Source: Beta vulgaris subsp. vulgaris
Lineage: Eukaryota; Streptophyta; Magnoliopsida; Caryophyllales; Amaranthaceae
DNA: 64,000 bases
Assembly: GCF_026745355.1 (NCBI RefSeq)
Contig: NC_079209.1
Location: 22,704,429 to 22,768,428, forward strand
Direction of reading: 5' to 3'
The notes beneath the pieces are model-generated. The model saw nothing but the letters and a program-made list of their open reading frames with translations, ran no database searches and had not been told where the DNA came from. Shown here piece after piece: positions 21,337 through 32,344 of this stretch. The translations under genes were made by a program, and so were the position numbers. Numbering within the stretch: the stretch's first letter is position 1; the number at the start of each line of letters is the position of its first letter.

Positions 21337-22640
21337 ATGTATAATAAAACTACTATTAGGAATAAGTTTTCACGTGTAGGGAGTGGAGTGGATGAGCCAA
21401 GGCTGAAGAGTGACAGTTGACTAGTTGTCGGTAGGCAATGGGCAGTTTCCGGTGGGCGGTAACTTGGTTAGACTAGATAGCTAATGCCTGAGAGAAAAAA
21501 ACATTAAAACGATAAGGTAAGTCACTTGGTTAATGAAAATTCGTTTGTGTTTGCGCTTGAAATTAAAGAAATTATTGGACTTGAACCCTTTAGTGTATGC
21601 GATGGATCATACCAAGATCCATACTTCACCCAATCCAAAAGGTCCACGAAATAGAGAGGTCGTAGTCCAAGCGGGTTATTGTAGCATCCAGTATCCAATG
21701 TCATCCCTATGCAGGTCTTAGAGTGAGGTTATCAGCAGTGGCAGATCTATATTTTTTTTAGTGAAGTTATAACCGCTTAATTAAATTTGTTTGTAAATTA
21801 TGCTATTACATGTTTATTATTGAAAGGAAACTCATTATATTTTTTACTCATGGGTTTTGATTAAATTGAATTGTAGTAGAGAAAATTATCAAAAGGAAAT
21901 ATAACTCGTATAAAGAACCTCTAGTGTTTAGGGGCCCATAATATAGTTTTCGCTCAGGTCCCGGAAAATACCAAAGTCGACACTGCTCTAGCATCATTCA
22001 CATAACTGTTTTTGGTTGCGTCTTAAATTTAGATGATTTGAAATATGTGTGAATTATGATATGACATGATCTTTCAAAAGTAGCTAATTAAGTTGCGTGA
22101 ACCCTTTGGAAGAATGTACATTGAAATTTTCACGTATCGTACGTGTGCAGTGAATGTTAACAGTAGTATAAATTGATAGAGAAATTTTTAACAGATGGTT
22201 GATGACGCTGAAAAAGAAATAACATCTGAAGAAAGCAAAACAAGTGACGGCAAAGAGATCGAGACACAAAACTATGAGGAGCGAAAGGGAAAATTCTATC
22301 CTTCTCCGGCTTCATCTTTGTTTTCTAACTTCAAACTTAAGCCCATTTCGAAGCTCTAAGGCTTTACATAGGAAAACAACGTAGTGATCTATCAGCTGCT
22401 ATCTTTTTTATGAGACGTGTCATTAATTTTCGATTTACTGCCAGATAACGAATCAGCTTTACGTCTTATTAACTTAGTTTCATACATTGGTTTATGAGCT
22501 TTTGTGTGTAGGTGAAGTTTTCCAGAAAAATAATGAAAGAAATTGTATATCATAGTGACTTCTTTCTTCTGGGATGTATTAGTAGAACCACGTATTTTCT
22601 CTTGGTAGGATATGAAGTATGAACGACAGAGTCTCCGACC
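21337..22640. other. Intergenic DNA, nothing assigned
   Basis: I see no credible ORF, RNA gene or repeat here. The opposed ORFs at 21522-21721 shadow each other and have no recognisable motif. Confidence 0.5.
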
Positions 22641-22933
22641 TTTGTTTGGTTGTAAAAATAAATCATGGGAAGTGTAATTTTTTACGAACTAGAAGTATAT
22701 GAAGTTGTTTGGTTGGCAAAACCATGAGAATATGCACTTTTTAGGAAGTTCTATTTCCTCCAATGGAGGAAGTTACTTATTTAGATCCCCCTAGGTAGGT
22801 AGAGCTTCCCATAGGAACTTCTACTTTCCATTATCAATCAAACACAATTTTACCGTTCGTAGGAATTTCAAAAACATGAAAAAAATTAACTTCCTAAGAA
22901 GTATGACTTCCTATATACAATCAAACACGACCT
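22641..22933. mobile_element. Probable MITE with GGAAGT/ACTTCC interior
   Basis: The left end TTTGTTTGGTTGTAAAAATA resembles the reverse complement of the right end (GTGTTTGATTGTATATAGGA). GGAAGT and ACTTCC motifs face each other in the interior. Boundaries and target duplication are unclear. Confidence 0.45.
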
Positions 22934-22993
22934 AAGTATTTTCTCGGTTCCAAAACAAGTTGCAATTTTACACTGGGCATGGCGGATTAACCG

Positions 22994-23090
22994 ACGAATA
23001 TTATGTTGTGTATAGATAGAAATTAGCGAATGACGAATATTATGTTGTGTATAGATAGAAATTAGCGAATAATATGTTGTGTCTAGATAG
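22994..23090. repeat. Short tandem repeat
   Basis: The unit GACGAATATTATGTTGTGTA plus TAGATAGAAATTAGCGAAT occurs twice in full (about 38 bp each). A shortened third copy follows. Confidence 0.8.
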
Positions 23091-23098
23091 AAATTATA

Positions 23099-23360
23099 TA
23101 CTTCCTCTGTTTCTTTTTACTTGCAACAGTTTGACTTTCACGCTTGCCAATACATATTTTCAACCATCAATAAATTTAATTACCGATAAAAAAAAATTAT
23201 AAAAAGTATATATTCGAAAAATATACATTCAGACGAATCTAATAAGATCCCACATGAATATGTTTTTCCTTAACTATAAATCACCAAATGTAAACTAAAT
23301 AGAGTTGATGAATAGTGTAAAAGTCAAACCGTTGCAAGTAAAAAGAAACGGAGGAAGTAT
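23099..23360. mobile_element. Stowaway-type MITE 2
   Basis: TA flanks with a long inverted repeat: left CTTCCTCTGTTTCTTTTTAC against right CTTCCTCCGTTTCTTTTTAC (reverse complement), continuing into TTGCAAC. Length 262 bp, no coding capacity. Confidence 0.8.
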
Positions 23361-23800
23361 ATCGTAAATATCTTGACGATAATCCTGATATATCTTCGTA
23401 ACTATTATTTCACTATAAATTATATTTTATGGTTTAAAAAAATTATACACGTGGAAACTGATGAGTTTGACTGATTGATAAATGGTAATGGAGTTTAGAG
23501 CATCAACTACCATAAATAAACAATAGTTAAATGGGATTAACAACATAAAAAAAAATCCACCTGCATCATGAACAAGTTGTTACATATTTTGTCACTTTGT
23601 GACCAAAAAGGAATTAGTTACATTGTGAGTTGTGACCAATCGAGGAATTGGTGACATGGTGAAAAAAAAATTATCCCATGAGAAAAAATGAGTGCCATCA
23701 AGCGTTGGGAAATTGTGTAACAAATGTATTTGCCAAATTAAAATGATTATATTTTAGAAAAAAAATATGAAATTGAAAAATGAAAAACCAATGTCAATGT
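23361..23800. other. Intergenic AT-rich DNA, nothing assigned
   Basis: No gene or clear repeat is visible. Short phrases with GTGAC and AATTGGTGAC recur near 23580-23660 but form no clean array. Confidence 0.4.
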
Positions 23801-23810
23801 TCTTAGTTTT

Positions 23811-24111
23811 GAATTTTTTCCTTGAATAATGTAAAAGTGGGTTTTAATTACCAAAATAAGTCCAAAACAATAAAAATTCCCTGCGTACCGTCCACGTAGG
23901 GCGGCACGCGAGAAACTGGTTTTTTTTTTGTTTTATCCCAGGTAAACCGCTACTCATAGTAGTGGTTTATTTTATTTATAAACCGTTACTCAAAGTAGCA
24001 GTTTATGTATATAAACCGCTACTCTGAGTAGCGGTTTACTTGGGCAAAATGTTCCAAGCACATATCAAATTGAACTTGATTAATGAACCGCTACTTGAAG
24101 TAGCGGTTTAC

Positions 24112-24183
<72 letters not shown>

Positions 24184-24382
24184 TTGGTAAACCGCTAGTT
24201 AAAAAAATAATAATTCTCGGCATTTGTAAACCGCTACTTCAAGTAGCGGTTTTACTTAAGTTAGAAAAAAGAAATTTCTCGCGTGTCGTCCTACGTGGAC
24301 GGTACGCAGGGAATTTTTATTTTTTTTTTGGGCATATTTTTGGAATTAAAACCCACTTTTGCATTATCCAAGGAAAAAATTC
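23811..24382. mobile_element. MULE-type MITE with about 105-bp inverted repeats
   Basis: The left arm (GAATTTTTTCCTTGAATAAT, on through the CGTACCGTCCACGTAGG region) is matched by the reverse complement of the right arm over about 105 bp. The 10-bp flanks TCTTAGTTTT (23801-23810) and TCTTATTTTT (24383-24392) differ at one base, close to the 9-10 bp duplication of Mutator-like elements. The interior holds four or five short hairpins of the AACCGCTACT/AGTAGCGGTT type and an AT microsatellite. Confidence 0.75.
24119..24180. repeat. (AT)31 microsatellite
   Basis: An uninterrupted AT dinucleotide run of 62 bp inside the MULE-type MITE. Confidence 0.95.
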
Positions 24383-24879
24383 TCTTATTTTTTTACAAAA
24401 TGATATTCATCTTCTTACCTATAAAATTCTTGAAAAACATTTTAATTTTAAAGCAAAAAGTAGGATAGAGAAAGGTGATGGACTTCGGAATGATTTTGTA
24501 AAATTCGTCATGAGTCGTATTATTTATTAAGATAATGAGAGAGAAAGTTGTAGAGAGTAGGGCTTGAACATTTTTTTTAGTTAATGGTAGAGATGCTTAC
24601 TCTTTTTTTGGTGGTTTATATTCTTTAAATTTGAATAAGGTAAAATAAGGTTCTACACTATTCCACGTTTGGATAGATAAGGTGATCAACATAAAAGAGC
24701 TTTCATTTATTTCTTGTTGTTTTTTTGGTGAAATAAATTGGAATTGACGATCCCTAAGAAAAAAAAAAAACACCCATAAGTCATAGACTCAAATAACCAA
24801 AACAAAGATAACAAACTACACTAAGACTCCAGCACTAATATATAATAATAAATAAATATCAACATGAGCATGGACCAAA

Positions 24880-25495
24880 TGTGATAGTCCTGTACCACTC
24901 AAGTCCTCCAATAAAATCGTACGAAGATCCTTAAGGACCGGCTCGTGAAGAACCATATAGTAACAACATAATTTGCTAATTGCAATCCGCCACACAATTG
25001 GCTTCTCTATAAAAATGAGAAAGAGCGACTCGCTTCTACACGTAACAACCTTGCACTTTCAAATAATGTGAATGAAGGCAGAATTCAATGGGGCAGGTTT
25101 GCTCAAGAGATTGATCGCCACCTTATAATCCAACGCCACCCAAACTTTACGATGACCACCATTCCAAGCAATGGCTAATCCACATATGACTCCAAGAAGT
25201 TCAGCTTGAGTGCAGGAGCATGCACGCAATCAATTGCAATACTTCGAACAACTCTCCTCGACATCCCCTTATGATACCTCCAGCGTCAAAGATGCCTAGG
25301 TTTCCTTTTCAAGCTTCATATGTGTTTAATTTAAACCACCCATCATGAGGATAAGTCCGACTTATCAATCTCTCAACCCTTTGGTTCATTCGAACCATAA
25401 TCAGCCAACCCGATTGCATAGCTTGGTGCAACTCACCCACTTGAACAAATATAAAAGCAACCTGGTCTGAGGCACTCTAGAGTTGCACTCCTTCC
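24880..25495 (-). pseudogene. LINE RNase H domain
   Basis: The minus-strand translation gives the plant LINE RNase H (TQAELLGVICGLAIAWNGGH, RKVWVALDYKVAINLL, then VADCN near the end). It removes the RNA strand during target-primed synthesis in active relatives. Several stops and frame changes interrupt it. Confidence 0.7.
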
Positions 25496-25505
25496 ATATT
25501 TTCTC

Positions 25506-26431
25506 AGGTGTCCGCGAGGTTCGAGGAAGAAAGACTCGAGTTGCAAAGAGAACGTGAGCGGATACAGAAGGAGAGAGAAGAGGAACGACTAGCCACACAA
25601 AGGGAACGAGAAGAGGAGCGCCTTGCAAGGCAAAAGGAGAGAGAAGAGGAACGCCTCGCTAGGCAAATGGAGAGAGAGGAGGAGCACAGATGAGGAAGAC
25701 TATGGAGAGCTACACCCAGATGATGAGCCAATGTGGTGGTTCCTTCCCCTTTACCGGGCCTCGAGACCCCCCACTAGCGGTGGTGATGCATTTGCGACTT
25801 AGGCTCCTACTATTGTTTACAATATCTATCTTCTACATTTTTCGGGATGTGAGAACATATAATTTAGTCAAGATTGTTAAATTATTTTTGTATATGTATG
25901 AATTTATGTTAACTTATGTTAGTGTATGTATGAATTTCCAATTAATGCAAACATGTCTTTAGTGCTGAATTCGGCGCATTAGCGGACAGCTTGAGTATAT
26001 TTTGTTGGAAAATGAAACGGGTTAAAAAATATTCAAATACTACAACTAAGGTTTATTTTCCAAAAAAAAATAAAATTTTAGCGTCCGCCATAGTAATATT
26101 AGCGTCCGCTCTAAGAAAGAAGGAAGAAAATTAATTACAAAATTTGACCAATTAGCATCCGTCAGTTGTGGACGCTAATTAGCATCCGACAAAAATGGCA
26201 GATTAGAAACAAAAAGGCGGACACTATTTACTGTCTACCTTGACTCGGACGCTAATTTCAAACGCTAGATGTTTAGCGTCCTCTCCGCGGACGGTATATG
26301 GTGAATTAGCGATTAGGGGTTTTGGATCAGCCTTTTAGCGTTCACTAGCGGATGATAATCTGTTTAGCGTCTGATCCCGCGTTTTTAGCGTCTGATTGTG
26401 GCGCACGGAAAGGAGTGACATTCTTGTTGTG
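25506..26431 (+). mobile_element. CACTA remnant with CACAA-type right end
   Basis: The right end, reverse complemented, reads CACAACAAGAATGTCA, which matches 15 of 16 bases of the left end of the element at 1217. Subterminal TTAGCGTCC-type motifs fill 26080-26400. The left end is missing: the element joins LINE sequence at about 25506 without a CACAA terminus, so a deletion removed it together with a little of the LINE. Confidence 0.75.
25508..25800 (+). pseudogene. C-terminal piece of a CACTA-encoded protein
   Basis: A charged coiled-coil stretch (FEEERLELQRERERIQKERE, with repeated EEERLARQ units) is followed, after a one-base break near 25690, by MESYTQMMSQCGGSFPFTGP. Arg/Glu-rich coiled coils of this form end many plant En/Spm-type transposon proteins, and its position in a CACAA element fits. 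It could also be a captured gene tail. Confidence 0.5.
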
Positions 26432-26434
26432 ATC

Positions 26435-27664
26435 TCTCATTTCTCCATCTCCACATCCACCAAATAGTTGTAGCAAAAATTGTAGGCCAATTGTCAAACA
26501 TCTAATTTGCTTTTTCCTCAATATTTTATTCAATTCCAATCAGTTAAGTTCAGTTCTTATAGTAATGAACTATCATACCATCCAACTTTATGCCACATTA
26601 CTCGAGCTATTGGACAGCCCCTAAGGATATGCTCTGTTTCTCCTCATTCACTCCACAAATAATGAATCTAGGATCATTAGTAAACTTTCGAATAAATCTA
26701 TCGACATAGGTCATTAAGCGATGTTGAAAAACAAACCAAATAAACACTCGAATTTTTTGTGGCACCTTAGTACGCCACACCAACTTCCATCCCTTCTAGT
26801 TCTCAAACCCTTGAGAATTTTCATTTCTAATAATATTAATTGCAAACATAATTGTAAACCTCTAGAGGGGGTTCGATTCCAATACACTGAATCTACAGCC
26901 TCATCAACATCCATTTGTTTGTGGACTGCAATCTCAGCTAGATATTCACCGGAAGAAATTCAACAAACATGTCAAATTTCCACCTAGAATTCTTATCCCA
27001 CCTTTCCTCTACTATGACTCCAAGTAGATGTTCTAGTAACCCACCAGTGTTGTAGGACTAGAGAGGCTCCTTTCTAGCCCAATGCTACAATAAAGTACCA
27101 GAGTCATTCCCAATAGCCATACTAATACCTTTACGAAGGAGATCAATATTTTTAGTAATGCCCCTCCGCACATCCAATGAATCATATTTAGCCTTAAACA
27201 TATCAAAGTCATATGTACCCGCAAAATATTTATTTCTCAAAATTCTAGCCCACAAAGCAGCATGAACTCTGTCAATATACGCCACCCAAGTTTAGTTAGA
27301 AAAGCTACAATTGCTTAACGCATGGTACGAAATCCCAACGCTCCTTCTTGTTTGGTTTTGGTAACATTCTCCCAGGGAACCATGCGAGCTTTCTCAGCAT
27401 TCTATGTACCACCCTAAAGAAAACATCTTGCCTTTCTGTCAATTTCGTCACAAGTAGACCTAGGTAATGTTACTGATTGCATGGTATAATAAGGGATGGT
27501 ATAAAGGCATGACTAAATTAGTGTAGCCCTCCCCATTGGCGAGAGATTTTTAACCTTGCACCCAGCCAACTTAGCATTGACTTTTTCCACAAGATACCGA
27601 TAATCACTCGTTGAGGTCCTTTTATGGATAGTGGGAACTCTCAAGTACTTACCAAAATCGTATG
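26435..27664 (-). pseudogene. LINE reverse transcriptase end and connection region
   Basis: The minus strand gives DFGKYLRVPTIHKRTSTSDY and KLAGCKVKNLSPMGRATLI (RT thumb side). It then gives LWARILRNKYFAGTYDF and KNIDLLRKGISMAIGNDSGT (the zinc-binding RVT connection region), and near 26490 WRWRNE. The reading frame is repeatedly broken. It joins without a gap to the RT palm at 32345 once Copia-2 and one GTATG copy are removed. Confidence 0.8.
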
Positions 27665-27873
27665 TATTGGAGATAAGAGTTGACGTTGTCAACTCTTCTA
27701 TCTTATAGTTCATTTTATCTTCTTCTTTGTTAAGATATTGTTGTATAATATCTCTTAGAATCTCGCCTATAATATTCTTTTGTTAGTTGCTTTGTATCTT
27801 TATCTTTTACTTGTACCTTCTGTATAAATACTTTACAAATCAATGGATTACATAAGCTTTTCCCAAACCTTTA
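27665..27873 (+). repeat. Copia-2 5' LTR
   Basis: Starts TATTGGAGATAAGAG and ends CCCAAACCTTTA. It contains TATAAATA at 27823-27830, a probable core promoter unusually close to the LTR end. Confidence 0.92.
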
Positions 27874-27888
27874 TGGTATTAGAGCAGG
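27874..27888 (+). other. Primer binding site, initiator tRNA-Met type
   Basis: TGGTATTAGAGCAGG follows the LTR directly. It differs by one base from the common Copia site. Confidence 0.85.
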
Positions 27889-27925
27889 TTGTTCACCCCA
27901 CCAATTTTTTTTCGGATTCCCTGCC

Positions 27926-28930
27926 ATGGCTACAACCACCATTCCTAACGATGCCCAACCGAGCAGCCCTCTTGTGGTTGCCACCCTCACCAACATTATC
28001 AAGCTTACCTCCACAAATTACCTCTCCTGGAAGCTTCAGCTTCAAGCCACGTTAATCGGCTACGGTCTCTTTAAATACCTTGATGGTACCTTCCCTGCTC
28101 CGCCCAAACACATCCCCTCCACTCTCTCGACAACTATCACCGCTCCTAACCCTGCGCATCAAACCTGGGTCCGACAGGATAAACTCCTGTTCGGGTCCCT
28201 CATTGGCACCCTGGACTCCATCGTGGTCCCACTCGTGGCCCGCGCCTCTACCTCTAAGGAGGCCTGGGACATTCTTGCCCAAACCTTTGCTCGGCACTCT
28301 CGGGGCCATGCCAAACTACTCAAAAGTAATTTCCGCACCATCACCAATGGGACTCGTACCATCCCCGAATACATGAACTCTATTCGAGTATGTGCCGATC
28401 AACTCGCCATCCTTGACAAACCTGTCACTCCGGAAGATCTTATTGAGAGAGTTCTTGACGGAATTCAAGACTCCAACTTCCAATATGTTATTGATGCCGT
28501 TAATGCTCGGGATTCATTAATTGATTTTGATGAGCTTCATGAGAAGCTTTGGATTCGTGAGATGAACATCACCAAAGACCCCCCACCCACCCCCACTCCC
28601 CTCCCCGTCAAAGCCAACTATAGTCGCCCCGCTCGCCCTCCTGCATCCTCCTCCTCATCCCCACGCTACCCTTAACCCTCGCCTCCCTCGAGCTCCACAA
28701 GACGCCCCTCCTCCAACAACTCCGGTGGCTACAAAGGAAAGTGTCAGTGGTGTCACAACACCGGGCACTCTCTTTATCGCTGCCGTGCCTTCCAAGCCAA
28801 ATTCCCTGAGGCTCGTCCTACTCTCCCTCCCTCTTCGTCGTCCACTCCTCAAGCCAACCATGCCACCCTCCCTTCCACGCCTACGCCCTCCACCTGGCTC
28901 CTCGACTCGGGTGCTTCTCATCATATCACA
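27926..28930 (+). pseudogene. Copia-2 gag
   Basis: Starts at ATG 27926 (MATTTIPNDAQPSSPLVVAT). The Copia gag core follows (LTSTNYLSWKLQLQATLIGY, AWDILAQTFARHSRGHAKLL, LIERVLDGIQDSNFQYVIDA, LIDFDELHEKLWIREMNI). A Pro/Ser-rich linker contains a TAA at 28673-28675. In the same frame beyond it lies the zinc knuckle CQWCHNTGHSLYRC (about 28743-28784), then the protease start WLLDSGASHHIT. Apart from the single stop the gag frame is intact. Confidence 0.9.
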
Positions 28931-31900
28931 AACGACCTAGATACTCTATCTCTTCATCAACCTTATGATGGCTCTGACGAGGTGATCATAGGTAATGGTA
29001 TGGGTCTAGCTATTTCCTGCATTGGTTCCACCACTTTATCTCTTTCTACTCACTCTCTTCACCTTTCTAAGGTTCTTTATGCACCTAGTATTACTCGCAA
29101 TCTCCTTTCTTTGTCTCAATTATCAATTATGTCATGATAACAACGTACTAATTGAATTCTCTTTTGACTCTTTTCTTATCAAGGATCGCCTAACGGATAA
29201 TCACCTCTTTCACGGCCAAACTAAAAAGGGAGTGTATGAACTCTCCACTGCCGCACCAATTCTTGCGTTTTCGAGCACAAAATCTCCGGCTCTCGATTGG
29301 CATCACCGCCTTGGCCATCCGTCTCTAGCTATTTTTAAATCCTTAGTTTCACAGTTTAAACTTGATGTTTCTAGTTCTTTGGATTTCAATTGCAATGCTT
29401 GCCAATGTAATAAGAGTCACAAACTCCCTTTTTATCAATCTACTCTTTGCTCTTATGACTCTCTTGATCTTGTTTATACTGATTTATGGTCCTCCCCGGT
29501 TCCATCTCGAGATGGCTACAAATATTATGTTATATTTGTCGATCACTTCACCAAATACATTTGGTTCTATCCTCTCAAACGCAAATCTGACACCAAGGAT
29601 GTTTTCATCCGATTCAAAGCACTTGTGGAAAAATACTTCTCCAAACCTATTAAAACTCTCTACTCTGATAATGGGGGAGAATACGAGGCTCTCGCTTCAT
29701 TCTTCACCATCAATGGCATCTCCCATCTTACCTCTCCACCACATACACCACAACATAATGGCTTTGCCGAACGCCGTCATCGACACATCGTCGAAACTGG
29801 CCTCTCCCTCCTTACTCAATCTCATCTCCCTCTCACCTTCTGGTCCTATGCCCTAACCACTGCAACCTATCTCATCAACCGTCTTCCCACGCCCACTCTT
29901 CAAGGCAAATCACCCTTCCTAAGCCTATTCGGCTTTCCTCCCAACTATCTCAAATTACGCAGCTTTGGGTGCCTATGCTATCCGTGGCTCAAACCCTATA
30001 ACACCCACAAACTTGAACCCAAATCTACTCCGTGTCTCTTCATTGGCTATTCCAAGTCCCAAAGTGCGTATCATTGTCTCGCCATCTCCTCGGGTCGTGT
30101 CTACACTTCTCGACACATTCGACTCGTCGAACATGAATTCCCTTGCTCCACCACCCTCCGCGCCCCTCCATCCACCCCTCTTCTGTCTCTTGATGCATGG
30201 TGTCAAGTCTCCCTCCCTCTCCTTCCTTCTCCACTCACGCCTACACCTTCGCCTGTTTCCCTGCAGCCAATCCCACCCCTCACCCCTCGTCTCTCGGCTC
30301 CCCTTGAGCCTGACCCCACTGCTGTCAGCCCACCCTCCTCGCCACATTCCTCTCTCTCCCCTACACCCTCTCCCGTCACTACTCCCCCTTCTTCTTTGCT
30401 CAGCTCATCCCCTCCGCTCTCGCCCACCCTCTCCCCTACATCTGAACACTCTCCCTCACCCACCCCTCCATCTCCCACACAAACTGCCCAGCCTCGCCCC
30501 CTACCCTCGGGTATCATCACTCGCTCCCAAAATAATATCCGTAAGCCTAATCCTAAATACGCCCACCCCACTGCCCTGAACCCTCGTCCCACCGAACCTA
30601 AAACAGTTCTACAAGCTCTCACTGATCCACTTTGGACTCAAGCAATGAAATCCGAGCTCGCGGCATTACATACACTATGTACATGGGATCTTGTTCCCTC
30701 TCTCCCTAGCCGAAACATTGTTAAATGTAAATGGATTTTTCGCATTTAGTATAACTCTGATGGTTCGATTGACAGGTACAAGGCTCGCCTAGTAGCAAAA
30801 GGTTTTCAACAACGTGCAGGCATTGATTATACGGACACCTTTAGTCCGGTTGTTCGCCCCATTACCATTCGCACGTTGTTAACTATTGATGTAACCAGAG
30901 GTTGGCACTTACGTCAACTGGATATTAATAATGCTTTCCTGCAGGGTACCCTTCATGAAGAGGTCTACATGTCCAAACCCCCCTGGCTTTGTTGATCCTG
31001 AGCGTCCCACTCATGTGTGTCGCTTAAACAAGGCCATTTATGGTCTTAAACAAGCTCCCCGAGCTTGGTATACTGAGTTGACTAAGTTCTTACTTGGTCT
31101 TGGCTTCGCTCGTGCCGTCTCCGACACATCATTATTCATGCTTGCTACAACTGATCATCCTATCTATCTCATTGTTTATGTGAATGACATTATTGTAACG
31201 GGTCCTCATGCTCCTACACTTACTCAGTTTGTTCATCAATTATCTAACTGGTTTGCTTTGAAGGATCTTGGTGCTCTTTCATATTTCCTTGGTGTTGAAG
31301 TTATTCCCACCTCTCAGGGCTTGTTTCTCACTCAGAGGCAGTACATTCTTGATCTTCTCGACAAACTTGGCATGGCTGCTACCAAGCCCGCACCTACACC
31401 TATGGTTGTCACACAACCACAAACTGCTGCAGGTACATCACTTGACGTCCCCAAAGAGTATCGTGCTGCTGTGGGGGGCCTCCAATATTTAACTCTCACT
31501 CGCCCCGACGTGGCATTCGCAGTTAATCGCCTGGCACAGTACATGCACTACCCCACCACGACACATTGGGCTGCCTTGAAGCGCCTCATACGCTACCTCT
31601 GCGGCACACTTGACAAAGGCTTGACTATTTATCGGGAGTCACCTCTCAATCTTCATGCGTTTTCGGACGCTGATTGGGCTGGTGATCGGGATGATTACAT
31701 CTCCACTATGGGTCATATTATATTTCTTGGTCGTACTCCTATCACTTGGTGTTCGAAGAAACAGAAGTCACTGAGTCGCTCTTCCACCGAAACCGAGTAC
31801 CGAGCCGTGGCTTCAACTGCGGCTGATATTATGGGCGTTCAAAATTTGCTTCAAGAGCTTCGTGTGCCTATGTCTCTTACCCCGGTCATTTACTGTGACA

Positions 31901-31995
31901 ATTTAAGTGCCACTCACCTTAGTGCCAATCCCGTGTTCCACTCGAAAATGAAGCATCTCGCCATCGCTTTCCACTTCATCCGGGAATAAGTTCAA
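28880..31995 (+). pseudogene. Copia-2 pol: protease, integrase, RT, RNase H
   Basis: The protease motif DSGASHH leads into integrase. This has the zinc region HRLGHP..CNACQCNKSHKL and catalytic segments FVDHFTKYIWFYPL, LYSDNGGEYEAL and HNGFAERRHRHIVE, and is followed by a long Pro/Ser-rich linker. RT runs from about 30620 ([34 protein letters not shown] type) and RNase H from about 31660 (SDADWAGDRDD, STETEYRAVASTAA, YCDNLSATHLS). Lesions are a 7-bp tandem duplication near 29125 (TCAATTA twice), TAG at 30747-30749, one extra C at about 30980, and TAA at 31987-31989. The RT catalytic box reads YVNDI, with Asn for an essential Asp. Confidence 0.92.
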
Positions 31996-32126
31996 CAAGG
32001 GTCCCTTCGTGTCACTCATGTTCCAACGAGCGATCAACTTGCAGATTTTCTGACCAAGGCATTGTCTCGACCTCGTCTTGAGCATCTCTTGTCCAAGATC
32101 GGACTTGTGCCTCGCCCGTCCGTCTT

Positions 32127-32135
32127 GAGGGGGCA
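32127..32135 (+). other. Copia-2 polypurine tract
   Basis: GAGGGGGCA directly precedes the 3' LTR. Confidence 0.7.
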
Positions 32136-32344
32136 TATTGGAGATAAGACTTGACGTTGTCAACTCTTCTATCTCATAGTTCATTTTATCTTCTTCTTTG
32201 TTAAGATATTGTTGTATAATATCTCCTATAATCTCTCCTATAATATTCTTTTGTTAGTTGCTTTGTATCTTTATCTTTTACTTGTACCTTCTGTATAAAT
32301 ACTTTACAAATCAATGGATTACATAAGCTTTTCCCAAACCTTTA
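32136..32344 (+). repeat. Copia-2 3' LTR
   Basis: 209 bp, starting TATTGGAGATAAGAC and ending CCCAAACCTTTA, followed by the target duplication GTATG. Confidence 0.92.

Larger units (their letters stand above)
27665..32344 (+). mobile_element. Copia-2, complete LTR retrotransposon
   Basis: Two 209-bp LTRs flank gag and pol in the Copia order (gag, protease, integrase, RT, RNase H). Perfect 5-bp target duplications GTATG lie at 27660-27664 and 32345-32349. The LTRs differ at about five positions, so the insertion is fairly young. It sits in a LINE in the opposite orientation. LTR ends are TATTGGAG..CCTTTA, not the usual TG..CA. The region is C-rich on the plus strand, unlike its AT-rich surroundings. 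Confidence 0.93.

Noticed and set aside
24283..24468. 61-codon ORF at the right arm of the MULE-type MITE
   Set aside because: It spans the inverted arm and flank and is Phe/Leu-rich by AT composition.
28052..30622. Long minus-strand ORFs opposite Copia-2
   Set aside because: They are shadows caused by the C-rich, stop-poor plus-strand coding sequence and show no domain.
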